The notes beneath the pieces were generated by a model. The model was not told the DNA's origin and ran no database searches. It saw only the letters and a program-made list of their open reading frames with translations. Below are positions 7,896 to 16,082 of a DNA stretch of 59,865 nt, piece by piece (positions within the stretch are counted from its first letter, which is position 1; each line of letters opens with the position of its first letter). The stretch covers positions 1 to 59,865 of the forward strand of contig JAHFSX010000039.1 of assembly GCA_023269675.1 (NCBI GenBank). Reading direction: 5' to 3'. A program made the position numbers and the translations under genes. The stretch comes from Verrucomicrobiota bacterium (GTDB lineage: Bacteria; Verrucomicrobiota; Kiritimatiellia; RFP12; UBA1067).

Positions 7896-9977
7896 ATGAA
7901 TAAAATCGGACCGTTTCTTGTTGTCGCCGGGCTGTGCGGGTCGGCGGGTGCGGGCGGGGTGACCAACCTGCCGCCGGTGGTCGTGACCGCGTCGCGGGTC
8001 GCTGAGCCGGTGAACAAAGTCGCCGCCTCCGTCGTGAAGATAACGTCGGACGAGCTGTTTGAAAACCAGACGCGGACGTTGCCCGAAGCCTTGGACATGA
8101 CGCCGGGCGTGATGGTGCAGAAGACCTCCAACGGGCAGGGTTCGCCCTACATCCGCGGGTTCACCGGTTTCCGGACGCTGATGCTGGTGGACGGCATCCG
8201 GCTCAACTCGCCCGTTTTCCGCGAGGGCGCGAACCAGTACTGGAACACGGTCGACAGCTACTCGCTCGACTCGCTGGAACTGCTGGAGGGCCCCGGTTCG
8301 GTGCTGTATGGTTCGGACGCGGTGGGCGGCACCCTGCAGAGCTTCACGCGCCTGCCGGAGTATGCGCCCGAGGGCGGCGGGGATGTCTGGGGCGGGCGGC
8401 TGGCGTCGCGCGTGGCGTCGGCCGAGCGGTCAGTGACCGGCCGCGCCGAGGGCGAGTACGGCACGGAGCAGTGGGCCGGGCTGTTCGGGGTGACCTATAA
8501 GGATTACGGCGACCTGCAGGGTGGCAAGCACGTCGGGCGGCAGCGCAAGACCGGCTACGACGAGATGGACACCGACGCCAAAGTGCGGGTCGCGCTGAAG
8601 GGCGACCGCGAACTGATCTTCGCGCACCAGAGCGTCGATCAGGACGATGTCTGGCGCACGCACCGGACCCCCTACGGAATTTCATGGCACGGGACGGCGG
8701 TGGGCACGGAGCCCGTCCATACCTTTGACCAGGACCGGTCGCTGACCTATCTGCGCTTCATCGACCGCGAAGAGACCCTGCTGTACGACGAGATGCAGAC
8801 CACCCTTTACTTCCAGCGTCAGGAAGAGACCAAGGACGTGGTCAAGAAAGACAGGAGCGAGACGGTCGACGGCTTCGATGTCCAGACGTGGGGCACGACG
8901 GCGGACCTGATCAAGGAAACGGATCTCGGCACGTGGGCCTACGGAGTGGAGTACATCCATGACGGCATCGACAGCTTCCGTAAGAATTACAGGGCCGACG
9001 GCTCCCTCAAGTCCGTGGGCATTCAGGGTCCGGTGGCGGACAACTCGGCGTACCACACGGCGGCGCTCTACGTGCAGGACCGCGTGAAACTGTCGGACCG
9101 CTGGGAGCTGACGCTGGGCAGCCGCGCCACCTATGCGCGGGCGGATATCGGGCGCTACGAGGACTTCAGCACCAAGCCGCACACGCCCGCCTCCATGGAC
9201 GCCGACTGGTTTGACCTCTCCAGCAATGCCCGTCTGGCTTACCAGGTGATCGATGACCTCTGGCTGCTGTACGCCTCCGTTTCGCAGGCCTACCGCGCGC
9301 CGGGGCTTTCGGACCTGACGCGTTTCGACGTCAGCCGCAGTTCGGACATTGAGACGCCCGCGACCGACCTCGACCCCGAGAAGTTCCTGTGCGGCGAGCT
9401 CGGCACGCGCGTCACCGCAGACCCCGTGGCGTGGCATGCGGCCTATTTCTACACGCGCATCAACGATCTGATCATCCGGCAGGCGGCGATGGACGGCACC
9501 TACACCAAGATCAACGGCGGCGACGGCTATGTGCACGGTTTCGAGAGCGAACTGCAGGTGCGGCTGTCCAAGCAGTGGCTCTCGCGCACGGGCTTCACGT
9601 GGATGGAGGGCTACACCGACTACGACGCCGCGGACGGCACGAAGATCAGCGAGCCGGTGCGCACCATGCCGCTGACCGCCTACACGGCGCTGCGCTGGGA
9701 GAGCGAGAGCCGCCGCTTCTGGGCCGAGGCGGCCGAGCGGGTCACGGATAACGAGGACCGGCTGACGGCGGCCGACAAGACCGACACGCAGCGCATTCCG
9801 CCGGGAGGCACGCCGGGCTACGCGGTGACGGACCTGCGGTGCGGTTGGCGCCTGAAGCAGAATCTGTCATTCGTGGCGGCGGTCGAGAACGTGTGGGACA
9901 AGGATTACCGCATCCACGGCTCGGGCAGCAACGAGCCGGGCCGCAACTTTATCCTGTCGGCCGAGTACCGGTTTTAG
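7896..9977 (+). CDS. TonB-dependent outer-membrane receptor
   Basis: 693 residues. Signal peptide at residues 1-20, then a TonB-box-like PPVVVTASR. A plug domain follows (about 35-150: LPEALDMTPGVMV, IRGFTGFRTLMLVDGIRLN, LELLEGPGSVLYGSDAVGG), then an aromatic-rich beta-barrel. The barrel ends NFILSAEYRF, with the C-terminal Phe needed for outer-membrane insertion. The family imports siderophores, cobalamin or glycans using TonB energy; the ligand cannot be assigned. No SusD partner is adjacent, so it is not a classical SusCD pair. The next gene lies 45 bp downstream and may be co-transcribed. Confidence 0.93.
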   Translation: MNKIGPFLVVAGLCGSAGAGGVTNLPPVVVTASRVAEPVNKVAASVVKITSDELFENQTRTLPEALDMTPGVMVQKTSNGQGSPYIRGFTGFRTLMLVDGIRLNSPVFREGANQYWNTVDSYSLDSLELLEGPGSVLYGSDAVGGTLQSFTRLPEYAPEGGGDVWGGRLASRVASAERSVTGRAEGEYGTEQWAGLFGVTYKDYGDLQGGKHVGRQRKTGYDEMDTDAKVRVALKGDRELIFAHQSVDQDDVWRTHRTPYGISWHGTAVGTEPVHTFDQDRSLTYLRFIDREETLLYDEMQTTLYFQRQEETKDVVKKDRSETVDGFDVQTWGTTADLIKETDLGTWAYGVEYIHDGIDSFRKNYRADGSLKSVGIQGPVADNSAYHTAALYVQDRVKLSDRWELTLGSRATYARADIGRYEDFSTKPHTPASMDADWFDLSSNARLAYQVIDDLWLLYASVSQAYRAPGLSDLTRFDVSRSSDIETPATDLDPEKFLCGELGTRVTADPVAWHAAYFYTRINDLIIRQAAMDGTYTKINGGDGYVHGFESELQVRLSKQWLSRTGFTWMEGYTDYDAADGTKISEPVRTMPLTAYTALRWESESRRFWAEAAERVTDNEDRLTAADKTDTQRIPPGGTPGYAVTDLRCGWRLKQNLSFVAAVENVWDKDYRIHGSGSNEPGRNFILSAEYRF

Positions 9978-10022
9978 TAACATTATTCTCTCAAAAGTCA
10001 CAACAGAGCGAGGGCTGAACGC

Positions 10023-11138
10023 ATGAAAAAATATGTGATGGCGGTGGTGGTGGCGGCCGGCTTCGCGGCGGCGGGCGTGCAGGCGCAGGGCGTCTCGGCG
10101 GCGCTGCTGCAGGAGGCCCGGGCTTCGGTGAACAAGGGGCTGGCGTGGCTGAAGACGCAGCAGAAGCCGAGCGGCGCGTGGTCGGACGAGGGCATGCCCG
10201 CCTTGACCGCGCTGCCGCTTTGGGCGCTGGCGGCCTCGGGCGAGAAAGCCTACGCTCCCGAGTCGGACAAGGCGGTGGCTTTTCTCCTTTCGAAGCAGCA
10301 GCCGGACGGCGGGATCTACGTGCCGGTGCCGAACCGCAAGGGCGGCGGCCTCGGCAACTACAACACCTCGATCGGCGTGATGGCGCTGCAGGCGAGCGGC
10401 AAGCCCGCGGCCGTGCCGGCGATCCTGAAGGCGCGTTCCTACATCGCCTCTTCGCAACACCTCGGCGAGGATTCGCACGCCGGCGGGTTCGGCTATGACA
10501 AAGACACGCAGCGGGCTTATGCGGACCTGAACAACACCCACTACTCGCTGGACGCGATGCGGCGCACGCAGAGTGTGGAGGACCTGCGCCCGGCGGGCGA
10601 GAAGAAGGCGGACGTCAACTGGGACGCGGCGCTCAAATATGTGGAGCAGATGCAGAACAAGGAGGGTGAGACCGCCGGCGGCTTCGCCTACAACACGGAA
10701 GACCCCAAGGGCGGCGCAACGACCAACAGCAGCGGGCGCGTGATGCTGCGCGCCTATGGCAGCATGACGTACGCGGGGCTGCTGTCGATGGTCCATGCGC
10801 ATCTGGAGAAGAACGATCCGCGCGTGCGTTCCGCGGTCGATTACGGCTCGCGTTTCTGGACGTTGGAGGAGAACCCGGGCCAGGGCCAGCAGGGCCTCTA
10901 TTTTTACTTCAATGTCATGGCGCGGGCGCTGAGCGCGGCTGGACTGGACGCGCTGCCCAAGCACGGCACCGCGGAAGAGATCCGCTGGCGTGAGGAGGTC
11001 GTGCGGAAGATCGCCTCCCTGCAGAAGCCTGACGGCTCGTGGGCCAACGCCAACAACCGCTGGTGGGAGAACGATCCGGTCCTGGCCACCTCCTACGCGC
11101 TGCTGGCGCTCGAGTTCGCGGGCGGATTGACGCGCTGA
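10023..11138 (+). CDS. Secreted prenyltransferase / squalene-oxidase repeat protein
   Basis: 371 residues with a cleavable signal peptide (about 1-20, ending VQAQG). The mature part contains QW-like alpha/alpha-barrel repeats: LAWLKTQQKPSGAW, VAFLLSKQQPDGGI, YIASSQHL, KYVEQMQNKEG and RKIASLQKPDGSWAN. The fold is that of squalene cyclases and protein prenyltransferases. The catalytic DXDD of squalene-hopene cyclases is not obvious and the protein is exported and short, so a structural or binding role is more likely than cyclisation. Such proteins are common in PVC genomes without assigned function. GAGGG before the ATG serves as ribosome-binding site. Confidence 0.85.
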   Translation: MKKYVMAVVVAAGFAAAGVQAQGVSAALLQEARASVNKGLAWLKTQQKPSGAWSDEGMPALTALPLWALAASGEKAYAPESDKAVAFLLSKQQPDGGIYVPVPNRKGGGLGNYNTSIGVMALQASGKPAAVPAILKARSYIASSQHLGEDSHAGGFGYDKDTQRAYADLNNTHYSLDAMRRTQSVEDLRPAGEKKADVNWDAALKYVEQMQNKEGETAGGFAYNTEDPKGGATTNSSGRVMLRAYGSMTYAGLLSMVHAHLEKNDPRVRSAVDYGSRFWTLEENPGQGQQGLYFYFNVMARALSAAGLDALPKHGTAEEIRWREEVVRKIASLQKPDGSWANANNRWWENDPVLATSYALLALEFAGGLTR

Positions 11139-11196
11139 TCTCCGTTGACGTTGCTGTGCATTATTCTTTACAATGCGCGCACGTAGAGGGGGAATC

Positions 11197-12609
11197 ATGC
11201 GCGCATTTCAAAGGCGGGAATTTTTGCGTGAGCTCACGGGGGCGGGTTTGGTCTGGATGGCGCTGGGATGCGGGGCTGCGGCCGCCGAAGCGCCGCCCCG
11301 CCGTCCCAACGTGATTTTCATTTTGGCGGATGATCTGGGCTACGGCGATCTGTCGTGTTACGGCCAGAAAAAGTTCGCCACCCCCAACATCGACCGCCTG
11401 GCCGCCGAAGGCATGTCGTTCACGCGCCACTACTGCGGCTGCACGGTCTGCGCGCCGTCGCGCTCCACGGTCATGACCGGCCAGCACACGGGGCATACGC
11501 CGATCCGCGGCAACAAGCAGGTCGGCGACGGCCAGGCGCCGCTGCCGCAAGGCACCGCGACGCTGGCGCGCTGTCTCAAGCAGGCCGGCTACGCCACCGG
11601 CTGTTTCGGCAAGTGGGGCCTGGGGTTTCCCGGCTCGGAGGGCGACCCGGTGAACGTCGGGTTCGACACCTTCTTCGGGTACAACTGCCAGACCGAAGCC
11701 CACTCGTACTATCCGGCGCGCCTCTGGCGCGACCGCGCGGAAGTGAAGCTCGACGGCCAAACCTATTCGCCTCCGCTGATCCAGGCCGAGTCCGAGGCGT
11801 TTATCCGCGCCCATGCCGGGAAGGCGCCGTTCTTCGTCTGGCTGACGGTCACCCTGCCGCACGCGGCCATGTCCGTGCCGCCCGAGCTCCACGCGCCGTT
11901 CCGCAAGCAGTTCCCCGAGTTCGAAGGCACGCAGGCGCGCTACGACAAGACGCGCGAGGACGCGAGCCCGGCCTCGGCCTTTCCCGCGATGGTGGGGGTG
12001 CTCGACCGGCAGGTGGGCGCGCTGCTGGCGCTGCTGAGGGAGCTGGACATCGACAACGACACGCTGGTGCTCTTCGCGAGTGACAACGGGCCGCACCAGG
12101 AGGGCGGGCACCGGCCCGATTTCTGGAACAGCAGCGGCGGGCTGCGCGGCTACAAGCGCGATCTCTACGAGGGCGGCATCCGCACGCCGCTGTTGGCGCG
12201 CTGGCCGGGCAAGATCCGGCCCGGCAGCGCGAGCGCGCATGTTTCCGCTTTCTGGGACCTGATGCCGACCGTGTGCGAGCTGACGGGCGCGGAGGCCGCG
12301 CCCGCCACGGACGGCATCAGTTTCGTGCCGGCCCTGCTGGGCCGGGGGGACCAGCCGAAGCATGCCGGCCTCTACTGGGAGTTTCACGAGCAGGGCGGCA
12401 AGCGCGCGTATGTGAAGGGCGACCTGAAGGCGGTGCAGCTGAACGTCAACAGGGCCCCGGACGGGCCGGTCGAGGTCTATGACCTTGCGGCTGATCCGTC
12501 TGAGACGACGAACATCGCGGCTGCGCAGCCCGCCTTCGTGGCGGCGGCGCGGCGGGCGTTCGCGACGATGCACACGCGCAATGCAGAGTTTCCGTGGAAA
12601 TGGGAATGA
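11197..12609 (+). CDS. Sulfatase (formylglycine type)
   Basis: 470 residues. Hydrolyses sulfate esters, presumably on polysaccharides, outside the cytoplasm. ATG 11197 was chosen because AGAGGGGGA (11185-11193) sits at ideal spacing; an upstream ATG at 11173 lacks one. The twin-arginine-like leader RREFLRELTGAG precedes a hydrophobic stretch. Metal-binding NVIFILADDLGYGD lies at about residues 38-51. The sulfatase signature CAPSRSTVMTG starts at Cys85, the residue converted to formylglycine. ASDNGPHQEGG and the C-terminal LYDLAADPSE-like ending (VYDLAADPSETTN) are typical of the arylsulfatase A group. It probably acts with the neighbouring ThuA-like and FAD proteins in glycan use. The activating anSME/FGE is not in the window. 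Confidence 0.95.
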   Translation: MRAFQRREFLRELTGAGLVWMALGCGAAAAEAPPRRPNVIFILADDLGYGDLSCYGQKKFATPNIDRLAAEGMSFTRHYCGCTVCAPSRSTVMTGQHTGHTPIRGNKQVGDGQAPLPQGTATLARCLKQAGYATGCFGKWGLGFPGSEGDPVNVGFDTFFGYNCQTEAHSYYPARLWRDRAEVKLDGQTYSPPLIQAESEAFIRAHAGKAPFFVWLTVTLPHAAMSVPPELHAPFRKQFPEFEGTQARYDKTREDASPASAFPAMVGVLDRQVGALLALLRELDIDNDTLVLFASDNGPHQEGGHRPDFWNSSGGLRGYKRDLYEGGIRTPLLARWPGKIRPGSASAHVSAFWDLMPTVCELTGAEAAPATDGISFVPALLGRGDQPKHAGLYWEFHEQGGKRAYVKGDLKAVQLNVNRAPDGPVEVYDLAADPSETTNIAAAQPAFVAAARRAFATMHTRNAEFPWKWE

Positions 12610-12643
12610 GCGGTATCTGGCGGATTAAACACAAAAAGGACAC

Positions 12644-13387
12644 ATGATGAAACAGGCGATGATGGCGGCTTTGGTGCTCGGGGTGGCGGTCTGCGCTATG
12701 GCGGCGCCGAAAAAAACGGTCGTGGTGTGGTCCGAGGGGACGGCGCCCAAGAATGTCTATCCGAACGATATCAACGGCGCGATCGCCGAAGGCTTGCGCG
12801 CGTCGGACGAGATGAAAGACTGGGACGTGGTGGTGGCGTCCCTCGGCGATCCCGAACAGGGGCTGCCGGACGCGCTGCTCGCCAAGGCCGACGTGCTGGT
12901 CTGGTGGGGCCATAAGAAACATGGCGAGGTGAAGGACGAGCTCGTCAGCAAGATCGAGAAGCGCGTCAAGGAAGAGGGCATGGGCTTCATCGCGCTGCAC
13001 TCCGCGCACTTCTCCAAGCCCAACAAGCGGCTGATGGGCACGCCCTGCTCGTTCGCGGCGTATAAGGGCGACAACAAGGAGACCGTGATCAAGGTCACGG
13101 CGGCCGACCATCCCATCGCCAAAGGCGTGGCCAAAGAGTTCACCATCGCGAACGACGAGCGTTACAGCGACCCTTACGCGGCGCCTCCGGCCGCGGTGAC
13201 GCCGTTCGGCGGCACGCATATCCATAAGGACGGCGTGAAAGAGGAGAGCATCCAGGGGTACTGCTGGACCGTGGGCAAGGCCAACTATTTCTACTTCCAG
13301 GACGGGCACGAGACCAACCCGATCTTCTTCCAGCCGGAGATCCGCAAGATCATGGCGAACGCGGTGATCTGGGCCGCGAAGAAATAG
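12644..13387 (+). CDS. Secreted ThuA-like (trehalose-utilisation) domain protein
   Basis: 247 residues. AAAGGA lies six bases before ATG 12644. Signal peptide ends around AMAA (residue 21). The rest is a single ThuA-like, glutamine-amidotransferase-type fold: VVVWSEGTAPKN, DVLVWWGHKKHGEV, GMGFIALHSAHFSKP and a C-terminal FYFQDGHETNPIFFQPEIRKIMANAVIWAAK. ThuA proteins are linked to sugar metabolism and ketosugar formation but the reaction is not generally established. Immediately downstream of the sulfatase and probably in its transcription unit. Confidence 0.9.
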   Translation: MMKQAMMAALVLGVAVCAMAAPKKTVVVWSEGTAPKNVYPNDINGAIAEGLRASDEMKDWDVVVASLGDPEQGLPDALLAKADVLVWWGHKKHGEVKDELVSKIEKRVKEEGMGFIALHSAHFSKPNKRLMGTPCSFAAYKGDNKETVIKVTAADHPIAKGVAKEFTIANDERYSDPYAAPPAAVTPFGGTHIHKDGVKEESIQGYCWTVGKANYFYFQDGHETNPIFFQPEIRKIMANAVIWAAKK

Positions 13388-13404
13388 GTGGGCGGAAAGA
13401 GAGT

Positions 13405-13473
13405 GGTAGGGACGGTTCCCCGAACCGTCCGCAAAGGCTCGTCCTGCGGCCGCTTCGGGGGAGCGGCCCTACC
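13405..13473. repeat. Palindromic intergenic element, paired hairpins with complementary loops
   Basis: Outer inverted repeat GGTAGGG (13405-13411) / CCCTACC (13467-13473). Inside lie two hairpins: stem 13410-13418 with 13422-13430, loop CCC; and stem 13448-13454 with 13462-13468, loop TCGGGGG. The stems are unrelated but the loops can pair (CCC with GGG). Located between the ThuA-like and FAD oxidoreductase genes; it may act as a terminator or processing site. Confidence 0.7.
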
Positions 13474-13512
13474 GTAAGAATGACAGTTCAAAGAATGAAT
13501 AAAGGTTAACCG

Positions 13513-15153
13513 ATGAAGGCATGTCGTTGGATGGGGTTGGCGGTGTTGAGCGTGTTGACCGGATGCCGGCTGGCGGCGCCGTCGGCGTATGAGGCGGACG
13601 TGGTGGTGTACGGCGGCACTTCGGCGGGCGTGGTGGCCGCGGTGCAGGCCGCCCGGCTGGGCAAGTCGGTCATCTTGGTCAGTCCGGACACGCACCTCGG
13701 CGGACTCAGCTCCGGCGGTCTCGGCTACACCGACTCCGGCAACACCAAGGCGGTGGGCGGTATGGCGCGCGAGTTCTACACGAAAATCTACCGGCACTAC
13801 AACAGTCCGGAGGCGTGGCGCTGGCAGAAGAACGGCGAGTTCAGCAACGAGGGCCAGGGCAGCCGCGCGCGGGTGGACAGCGAGCAGACCATGTGGACCT
13901 TCGAGCCGCATGTGGCCGAGCGGCTCTTCAACGAATGGCTGCGGGAGCACAAGGTTCCGGTCTGCCGCAACGAGTGGCTGGACCGCGACAAGGGCGTGGT
14001 CAAGCAGGCGGGACGCATCGTCTCCGTCACGATGCTGAGCGGCCGGATCTTCAAGGCCAAGGTCTTCATCGACGCGACCTACGAGGGCGATCTGATGGCG
14101 TCCGCGGGGGTCTCCTATCACGTGGGGCGCGAGGCGAACAGCGTCTACGGCGAGGCCTACAACGGCGTCCAGCTGGAGGCGTACAAGCACCACCGCCATT
14201 ACTTCATGTCGCCGGTCTCGCCTTATAAAATCGCGGGCGACCCGAAAAGCGGCGTGCTGCCGTATGTCTCGGCCGAGCCGCCGGGCCAGACCGGCGAGGG
14301 CGACCGCCGCGTGCAGGCCTACTGTTTCCGCACCTGCCTGACGAGGCACGCGCCGAACCGCGTGCCGTTCCCGAAACCGGAAGGCTACGATCCGGCCAAT
14401 TACGAACTGCTGCTGCGCGACCTGCTCACGGGCCGCAAGGACTTCTTCGAGAAGTTCGACCTGATCCCGAACCTCAAGACCGACACCAACAACCACGGCG
14501 CGTTCAGCTCCGATTTCATCGGCATGAACTACGACTATCCCGAGGCCTCCTACGCGCAGCGGCGCGCGATCATCCGGGCGCACGAGAACTACCAGAAGGG
14601 CTACTACTACTTCGTGGCGAACGATCCGCGCGTGCCGGCTTTCATCCGCGAGGAGATGGCGCAGTGGGGCTTGGCGGCGGACGAATTCACCGACAACGGC
14701 CACTGGCCGCATCAGATTTACGTGCGCGAGGCGCGCCGCATGATCGGCCAGCATGTCATGACCGAGCACGACACGCTCAACAAGACGGCGGTCGAGGACC
14801 CCGTGGGCATGGGCTCTTACACGCTCGACTCGCACAACTGCCAGCGCTATATCACGCCGGACGGCTTTGTGCAGAACGAGGGCGACGTGGGCGTGTCGGC
14901 GAAGGGGCCATACCGCATTTCGTACGGCTCGATCCTGCCGAAAAAGACGGAGTGTCAGAACCTGCTGGTGCCGGTGTGTGTGTCGAGCTCGCACATCGCC
15001 TTCGGCTCGATCCGCATGGAGCCGGTTTTCATGATCCTCGGCCAGAGCGCGGCCACGGCCGCGGCGCAGGCGATCGACGAGGGCAAGGCCGTCCAGGAGA
15101 TCGACTACCCGCGCCTGCGCGCACGCCTGCTGGCGGACAAGCAGCGCTTCTAA
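13513..15153 (+). CDS. FAD-dependent oxidoreductase lipoprotein
   Basis: 546 residues. Lipoprotein signal with lipobox LTGC18. A dinucleotide-binding motif follows at residues 29-39 (DVVVYGGTSAG), then VSPDTHLGGLSSGGLGYTD and, near the end, the second FAD contact region (SSHIAFGSIRMEPVFMILGQSAATAA). This matches the FAD_oxidored family often found in carbohydrate-degradation loci of PVC and Bacteroidetes bacteria; substrates are mostly uncharacterised. AAAGG precedes the start. Its position after the sulfatase and ThuA-like genes suggests a shared role in glycan breakdown at the cell surface. Confidence 0.92.
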   Translation: MKACRWMGLAVLSVLTGCRLAAPSAYEADVVVYGGTSAGVVAAVQAARLGKSVILVSPDTHLGGLSSGGLGYTDSGNTKAVGGMAREFYTKIYRHYNSPEAWRWQKNGEFSNEGQGSRARVDSEQTMWTFEPHVAERLFNEWLREHKVPVCRNEWLDRDKGVVKQAGRIVSVTMLSGRIFKAKVFIDATYEGDLMASAGVSYHVGREANSVYGEAYNGVQLEAYKHHRHYFMSPVSPYKIAGDPKSGVLPYVSAEPPGQTGEGDRRVQAYCFRTCLTRHAPNRVPFPKPEGYDPANYELLLRDLLTGRKDFFEKFDLIPNLKTDTNNHGAFSSDFIGMNYDYPEASYAQRRAIIRAHENYQKGYYYFVANDPRVPAFIREEMAQWGLAADEFTDNGHWPHQIYVREARRMIGQHVMTEHDTLNKTAVEDPVGMGSYTLDSHNCQRYITPDGFVQNEGDVGVSAKGPYRISYGSILPKKTECQNLLVPVCVSSSHIAFGSIRMEPVFMILGQSAATAAAQAIDEGKAVQEIDYPRLRARLLADKQRF

Positions 15154-15158
15154 GCACT

Positions 15159-15214
15159 CGCCCGGGGATGGGCGTGCCACATCCTCGAATGTGCCATGCG
15201 CATCCTTGCGCATG
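15159..15214. repeat. AAGGATGGGCG-family palindromic element, copy 1
   Basis: Hairpin CGCCC/GGGCG (15159-15163, 15170-15174) has loop GGGGAT. A central CACAT/ATGTG stem follows. A third hairpin CATGCGC/GCGCATG (15195-15201, 15208-15214) has loop ATCCTT. The GGAT of the first loop can pair with ATCC of the third. Related copies are at 31142 and, inverted, at 46112. Confidence 0.75.
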
Positions 15215-15323
15215 GGGATTCGTATATGCTGCGGCGGGGCATGTCGGAGCGAGCGGGCTTGACGTTCTTAAAGCGAGGTGCCACACTTTCAGCTGAATCT
15301 GGACAATGATCAAGGAGGTGCCT

Positions 15324-15899
15324 ATGAGCTTTTGGCTTAAGCGATGGCGTTGGCCTCTGTTTTTTGGGGTTTGCGTCGCCGCAAACTTCGGGTGTGCGAA
15401 GAACGCAACCAACCAGCTGGAGGTGGCCATGACTCTGACTTCTGCCGCATTCGGTCCGAACGGAAAGATTCCTGCGCTCTACACCGGCGAAGGGCGGGAT
15501 CTCTCGCCGCCGCTCGCGTGGACAGGCGTGCCCGCCGCGGCCAAGAGCCTGGTCCTGATTGTGGATGACCCCGACGCGCCGGACCCTCGGGCGCCCAAGA
15601 TGACCTGGGTGCACTGGGTGCTCTACAATCTGCCGCCAGGCACCGTCAGCCTGCCGCAGGCCGTCAAGTCCTCTGACCTGCCCGCCGGCACGCTGGAAGG
15701 CCTGAACGACTGGAAACGCACGGGCTACGGCGGCCCGATGCCGCCCGTCGGCAGGCATCGCTATTTTCACACGCTCTACGCGCTGGATGCGGTGCTCTCC
15801 GATCTGGGCATCCCGACCAAGGCCAAGCTCGAAAAGGCCATGGCTGGACACATCCTGGCCAAGGCCGAGTTGGTCGGCACCTACGAGCGGGGGAAATAG
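15324..15899 (+). CDS. PEBP family (YbhB/YbcL-like) lipoprotein
   Basis: 191 residues. ATG 15324 has a near-perfect AAGGAGGTG ribosome-binding site six bases upstream; an ATG at 15306 does not. The N-terminus is a lipoprotein-type leader (FFGVCVAANFGC). The body is a phosphatidylethanolamine-binding-protein fold: ALYTGEGRDLSPPLAWTGVP, LVLIVDDPDAPDP, WVHWVLYNLP and GYGGPMPPVGRHRYFHTLYALD contain the conserved DPDAP and GPxPPxGxHRY ligand-site motifs. Bacterial members are of unclear function. It is monocistronic by appearance, with repeats on both sides. Confidence 0.92.
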   Translation: MSFWLKRWRWPLFFGVCVAANFGCAKNATNQLEVAMTLTSAAFGPNGKIPALYTGEGRDLSPPLAWTGVPAAAKSLVLIVDDPDAPDPRAPKMTWVHWVLYNLPPGTVSLPQAVKSSDLPAGTLEGLNDWKRTGYGGPMPPVGRHRYFHTLYALDAVLSDLGIPTKAKLEKAMAGHILAKAELVGTYERGK

Positions 15900-15939
15900 G
15901 AATCATACGGCCGATGAAATGATTTGGATTTTATTCGGT

Positions 15940-16020
15940 AGGGCGCGCGCTCCTGCGCCGCCGTTGACCGGCAGGGGGCGGCTGCGGAGGGCTCGCCCTG
16001 CCCTTCACCACGGCCGGACG
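15940..16020. repeat. GC-rich palindrome-bearing spacer sequence
   Basis: Between the convergent PEBP and hrpA genes. The segment begins GGTAGGGCGCGCG, the same GGTAGGG that opens the element at 13405, and ends near CTGCCC. Partial self-complementarity is visible but no clean two-hairpin structure. Possibly a degenerate copy that separates two convergent transcripts. Confidence 0.4.
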
Positions 16021-16082
16021 ACCTGAGTCTAAATCATTGATGCGCGTGGCACGGCGCTGGGCGCCGAGCGTTCCGGGACCTG

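Noticed and set aside
11145..11173. Promoter TTGACG with 17-bp spacer before the sulfatase
   Set aside because: The corresponding -10 (TTACAA) matches poorly and the gene may be read through from upstream, so it was not listed.
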